Shown one piece after another: positions 60,658-64,000 of a stretch of 64,000 bases of DNA. This DNA is from Leptospiraceae bacterium. GTDB lineage: Bacteria > Spirochaetota > Leptospiria > Leptospirales > Leptonemataceae. Positions within the stretch are counted from its first letter, which is position 1; the number at the start of each line of letters is the position of its first letter. Under the pieces are notes generated by a model. It saw only the letters and a program-made list of their open reading frames with translations, ran no database searches and was not told where the DNA came from. Position numbers and translations under genes: made by a program. Location: assembly GCA_002717505.1 (NCBI GenBank), contig PBEB01000014.1, positions 1 to 64,000 on the forward strand, written 5' to 3'.

Positions 60658-62298
60658 TCAATCCAGAACTTCCATGGCCTCCGAAATTCCATGATAAGAT
60701 TGTACCAGACCTTTCATACTGAGTGTTAGCATTCTCAGCGATTGGGTAAACAGTCGATTGACCATCAACAAGCGGGTGACTTCCTCTTCGGAAAGGCCTT
60801 CGCTTCGCACTGCCCGGGATAGAGAAGCGATAAACACTCGGTCCGATTGCTCAACCTCTGCAAAGAAATCATCTAAATCTATCATTGCGGCTTTGTCCGG
60901 ATGTTGAAATACGGAAGTCGTGATCGACTTGAGTCGTCCCAATCTGCCTTTAAAATCCTGAACTGCATGCATCGCGAATCCGGTCTCTTCAGCTTGCATT
61001 TCAAGTACATCATTCAGAAGTTCGCGCAAATTTCGGGTGGAGTTCATAATACTTCGACTGGCCCGCAAAACACTATCCAGCTGCAGCGAATCGCCCTCGG
61101 ATCGCTCCACGGGAATGCCCGAATAGAAGCGAAAGATCTCCGCATGTAATTCGCCCAGTCCACCGTAAGTCACGAGATGGGCAGGATAGTCTTGCTCCAG
61201 ATCAGTGTCCCCGGGCTCTATGGAGTATTTGTGGCAGACATAGTATACAGAGAGAAATAGCTGATTCAACACCTCATTGCGAAATGCTACTATCGCTGCT
61301 TCCACGACGTCCGGCGCTGTAATGTTGACGAATCGACTCAGGGCCGTCCTGGACTCCGGGTAAATGCGCTTTAGAAATCCGGTAAAACTCTGGAGGAATG
61401 GCAGGAAAATCCCGGCACCCAGGCAGTTGAACATTGTATGAAACAATGCAATTCCCAGGACACCGTTCGTGCTAAAGTCCGCGACGTCCAGAATAACCCA
61501 TATTAACACGGGGAACAGTAGAAGTGCAAGAACTGCGCTAATAGCATTAAAGGCCACATGACTGAAGGCGGCCTGCTTCTTCGGAGTGGAACCTCCGATG
61601 GCACCCAACAGTATAGTGATGGTGGTGCCGATGTTAGCCCCGATCACCATGGCAGCTCCATCGTCGAATCCAATCATTCCGGAATGCAATCCGGCAAGCA
61701 CAAGAGCGATTGTAGCGGCACTGGCCTGCATGGCCGCAGTCAGCAGAATGCCCAGCAGTAAATAGAACCACAGACCAGTAAAAGGCAGACCACTTAAGTC
61801 TACATTGGAGGACAGCCCGGCCACACTGGATTTCATCATTTCCAGACCATGGAACAGTAGGCCCAGAGCCACAAGTAAGCGACTGAGGTTGTAGTATCGA
61901 ACAAACCGGGCCAGAAAGATCATCCCCAATCCGCCCACACCGATCAATGGCAATGCGAAAGCATCGATTTTGATTTTGAATCCGAATACAGCAACGATCC
62001 AGACAGTGAGAGTCGTTCCAATATTGGAACCCACCATGACAGCGATGGCATTGCCCAGTGACATCAGGCCGGCGCCCACGAAGGCCAGAACCATCAGAGA
62101 CACAGCGGAACTACTCTGCAGCACCGCTGTACTCACTACCCCTGTAAGTAAGCCTTTAGTTCGGCTACCAGTGTATCGACGAATAAGATGCTTGAAGGAA
62201 GGACCTGCCAGGAGCTTGATGCTATCCTCCATAGTATACATTCCGAAAAGGAAAATACCCAGGCCTGCCAGGAGAGTCCAGAATTCGAAGTCTTCCAC
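60658..62298 (-). CDS. Na/Pi-cotransporter II family protein with PhoU-like tail
   Basis: This 546-residue protein has two inverted transport repeats with the family QSSSA motif (LQSSSAVSLMVLAFVGAGL) and a second QASAATIALVLAGLH, plus GSNIGTTLTVW and GANIGTTITIL. These form the Na+ and phosphate sites of NptA/Npt2-type carriers. After residue about 335 the protein is soluble and helical, like PhoU domains fused to some bacterial members. The start is GTG 62298 without an obvious ribosome binding site. It may import phosphate or a related anion. Confidence 0.9.
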   Translation of the reverse strand: MEDFEFWTLLAGLGIFLFGMYTMEDSIKLLAGPSFKHLIRRYTGSRTKGLLTGVVSTAVLQSSSAVSLMVLAFVGAGLMSLGNAIAVMVGSNIGTTLTVWIVAVFGFKIKIDAFALPLIGVGGLGMIFLARFVRYYNLSRLLVALGLLFHGLEMMKSSVAGLSSNVDLSGLPFTGLWFYLLLGILLTAAMQASAATIALVLAGLHSGMIGFDDGAAMVIGANIGTTITILLGAIGGSTPKKQAAFSHVAFNAISAVLALLLFPVLIWVILDVADFSTNGVLGIALFHTMFNCLGAGIFLPFLQSFTGFLKRIYPESRTALSRFVNITAPDVVEAAIVAFRNEVLNQLFLSVYYVCHKYSIEPGDTDLEQDYPAHLVTYGGLGELHAEIFRFYSGIPVERSEGDSLQLDSVLRASRSIMNSTRNLRELLNDVLEMQAEETGFAMHAVQDFKGRLGRLKSITTSVFQHPDKAAMIDLDDFFAEVEQSDRVFIASLSRAVRSEGLSEEEVTRLLMVNRLFTQSLRMLTLSMKGLVQSYHGISEAMEVLD

Positions 62299-62433
62299 AA
62301 TCAGGTAATCTGATCTCAGGGGCCTTCCCTGCCAATTAATATCCTGGATCGGTAGCCACGGGCTCCTGACCTGGTATGCAGATTTTTACTATTTCTTCTT
62401 TACTAATCCGCTGGTCTCTCTGAAGTCTTCTTT

Positions 62434-63063
62434 ATGTTTTTTAAGACCCACATTCTCTGTATCGCTCTGGCCGTGGTCTGCAGCAGTTGTAGCGTAGATG
62501 TTCGTCAGGTACCTCTGGCCAATGACTCCAAATCAGGGCCCAACCTCTGCGAAATACCCGTGCTGATCGGAGATGTGCGAGTGATTTCTTATGATGCCCG
62601 TCATGACTCCATTGCCTGGAGAACCTACTTTCTTTCTGCTTTAAGAGACAGGAGAATCTTCAAGGATACCCTTAATCTAGAGCGAGCTGGAACAATGAAA
62701 GGTTCCTTTATGATAATGGATATAGTTTTTCGCCCGACCTATACCAATGATTATAACTGGTGGTGGACCTGGCCTGCTGTGTATCCCCTGGTGGGATACT
62801 GGCCAGTTCAATTGAGAGAAGGAACGTATACGGCCAGCGTGGAATACCGACTTCTGGACCGTTCTCAGAGAATTCTAGCAGAAGACAAAGTAGAAATTCG
62901 AGAACAGGAATCAGTGACCATGTATGGCTTTTTTCGAACAAAGCCGGTGGAACAAATGATTTACCAGGTGAATCAGGAAATCGTATTAAAATGGGTAGAG
63001 TCCGTAGAGAGGAGCATTCGCAACCAGGACTTATGCCTATCGCAAGAAAAGGACGAAGAATAG
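62434..63063 (+). CDS. Lipoprotein of unknown function
   Basis: This 209-residue lipoprotein has the signal ILCIALAVVCSSC (lipidated Cys19). The mature part holds a Trp-rich NDYNWWWTWPAVYPLVGYW block and a following beta strand pair (YTASVEYRLLDRSQRILAE). I do not recognise the family. Its stop is only six bases from the convergent DgcZ-like gene stop. Confidence 0.72.
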   Translation: MFFKTHILCIALAVVCSSCSVDVRQVPLANDSKSGPNLCEIPVLIGDVRVISYDARHDSIAWRTYFLSALRDRRIFKDTLNLERAGTMKGSFMIMDIVFRPTYTNDYNWWWTWPAVYPLVGYWPVQLREGTYTASVEYRLLDRSQRILAEDKVEIREQESVTMYGFFRTKPVEQMIYQVNQEIVLKWVESVERSIRNQDLCLSQEKDEE

Positions 63064-63069
63064 ACTCGA

Positions 63070-63993
63070 TTAATGTGGCTCCGCCACTTCCGCGGGCAAT
63101 GCCGCTGGCGGCTCCGCTACAACGCAACGATTCCGCCCGGTGCGCTTACCCCTGTACATCGCAGAATCCGCTCGCTCCATGGCTTCCCGGAGTACTTCGG
63201 CGGATCCCACATGGGCCAGTCCAATAGTTAATGTGAGATCAATCTCTCCAGAATGAGTGGCCAGCGGCGTTACCCGAAGCAGATTCATGGCCCTATGCAG
63301 CGCTGCCAATGCCTGGGATTCATTCTCGACTTCGAGAAAATGAAGGAATTCTTCGCCTCCGAGGCGGTAAAGGGGTTCATTCTCTCGAAAGGCTTTCAAT
63401 AGTAAGCCCGCAAGATGCGCCAGTGCATCATCGCCGGTCACGTGGCCAAACTGATCATTGACGGCCTTAAAATGATCCACATCAATCAAAGCGATGTAGA
63501 ATAAGGTCTTGTTTCGCCGGGTTCTTCGCTGGAATTCAAGGAATGAATTCTCCAGGAAATGCCTTAATGGAAGCCCGGTGAGAGGGTCATAATGACTGCG
63601 ACTCTCCTCCAGTCGATTCCGAAAATGCGAAAGCATATCTATCAAGGCAGTCTGGTGAACTTCAAAGGCATCCATCAACTGGCGCTTCTCGTCTATGCTT
63701 CGCTCCTGAATCAAAAGCTTTCGGATGGCATTGTGCAGGTCTTCGTGCGCAGTACAGAGTCGGTGCTCCTTGTCTGGATCGTACTGCTGTAGCATAACCT
63801 GGTTTTCCTGCAACCAATGACCAAAGTGGCAGATCGAATGTCCATCTGGATCGATCATATCCGGCCCGGGAGGTTCTCCAAGCAAGCAAAGCCGCAGAAG
63901 ATGCCGGGTCCAGTCCATATGCGATTTCACCGCATCATCAATTTCCTCAATAGCCATTTCGATGGCCGAATCGTCTCGCTGCCTTTTCTGCAT
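63070..63993 (-). CDS. dgcZ: CZB-domain diguanylate cyclase, DgcZ-like
   Basis: This 307-residue protein makes cyclic di-GMP. The N-terminal CZB zinc-binding domain has the four ligands in the E. coli DgcZ positions: His25, Cys55, His83 and His87. The GGDEF domain has DPLTGLPLR, DVDHFKAVND, the active-site GGEEF (212-216) and TIGLAHV. At the inhibitory-site position it has RENE (203-206), i.e. RxxE rather than RxxD, as in E. coli DgcZ. The C-terminal GRNRC also matches. In E. coli zinc shuts off DgcZ; the same control is expected here. The start ATG is at the window edge. Confidence 0.9.
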   Translation of the reverse strand: MQKRQRDDSAIEMAIEEIDDAVKSHMDWTRHLLRLCLLGEPPGPDMIDPDGHSICHFGHWLQENQVMLQQYDPDKEHRLCTAHEDLHNAIRKLLIQERSIDEKRQLMDAFEVHQTALIDMLSHFRNRLEESRSHYDPLTGLPLRHFLENSFLEFQRRTRRNKTLFYIALIDVDHFKAVNDQFGHVTGDDALAHLAGLLLKAFRENEPLYRLGGEEFLHFLEVENESQALAALHRAMNLLRVTPLATHSGEIDLTLTIGLAHVGSAEVLREAMERADSAMYRGKRTGRNRCVVAEPPAALPAEVAEPH

Positions 63994-64000
63994 TCTGCAG

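Overview
This 64 kb window looks like chromosomal DNA of a spirochaete of the Leptospiraceae type (Leptospira, Leptonema, Turneriella or an uncultured relative). The best evidence is an adjacent pair of periplasmic flagellar sheath genes (flaA2-flaA1, 46931-48694). It is supported by many lipoproteins with loose spirochaetal lipoboxes, a bacterial XPB helicase and many lipid-metabolism genes. Base composition is moderate (near 50% GC by eye), genes lie on both strands in short operons, and I see no rRNA, tRNA, CRISPR array, prophage or insertion sequence. The species assignment is inference.

Layout. 1-10 kb: a heptamer repeat tract, a Na+/solute symporter, a divergent precorrin-2 dehydrogenase-like protein, a sterol-desaturase-family membrane oxygenase, an XPB helicase followed by a glycosidase-like lipoprotein, a methyltransferase and a patatin-like lipase. 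11-15 kb: two tandem paralogous lipoproteins predicted to carry a beta-helix. 15-27 kb: a small secreted protein, a thioesterase/TetR divergent pair with a perfect inverted-repeat operator, a bile-acid/Na+ symporter family protein, two tandem long-chain acyl-CoA synthetases, thioredoxin, a TauE-type exporter, a second methyltransferase, RppH and an acyltransferase. 27-30 kb: a repeat-bearing gap, a radical SAM protein, a beta-propeller protein and an internally deleted amine-oxidase remnant.

30-43 kb is the most suggestive stretch. An ACAD10/11-type acyl-CoA dehydrogenase heads an operon with a DinB-like protein, an unknown protein, a HAD protein and a DUF2252 protein. About 6 kb further on lies an APH-like kinase / DUF6285 / histidine-phosphatase-like operon. 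Kinase + small partner + ACAD is the core of bacterial 4-hydroxyacyl-CoA catabolism (LvaA/LvaB/LvaC in Pseudomonas putida), and human ACAD10 fuses HAD, kinase and ACAD domains. Between the two operons lie a second sterol-desaturase paralogue with a promoter-embedded operator and a lipoprotein/TPR-like pair.

43-49 kb: a radical SAM/SPASM - glycosyltransferase - outer-membrane protein group and the flaA operon, which has a sigma-28-like promoter. 49-52 kb: thiolase, TetR, enoyl-CoA hydratase and MarR genes (fatty-acid turnover). 52-64 kb: a secreted esterase downstream of two overlapping lipoprotein genes (one CsgG-like), a metallo-beta-lactamase-fold protein, a reductase, small secreted and membrane proteins, a Na/Pi-type transporter and a DgcZ-like zinc-sensing diguanylate cyclase. 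The recurring theme is import, activation, oxidation and remodelling of lipids plus a lipoprotein-rich envelope.
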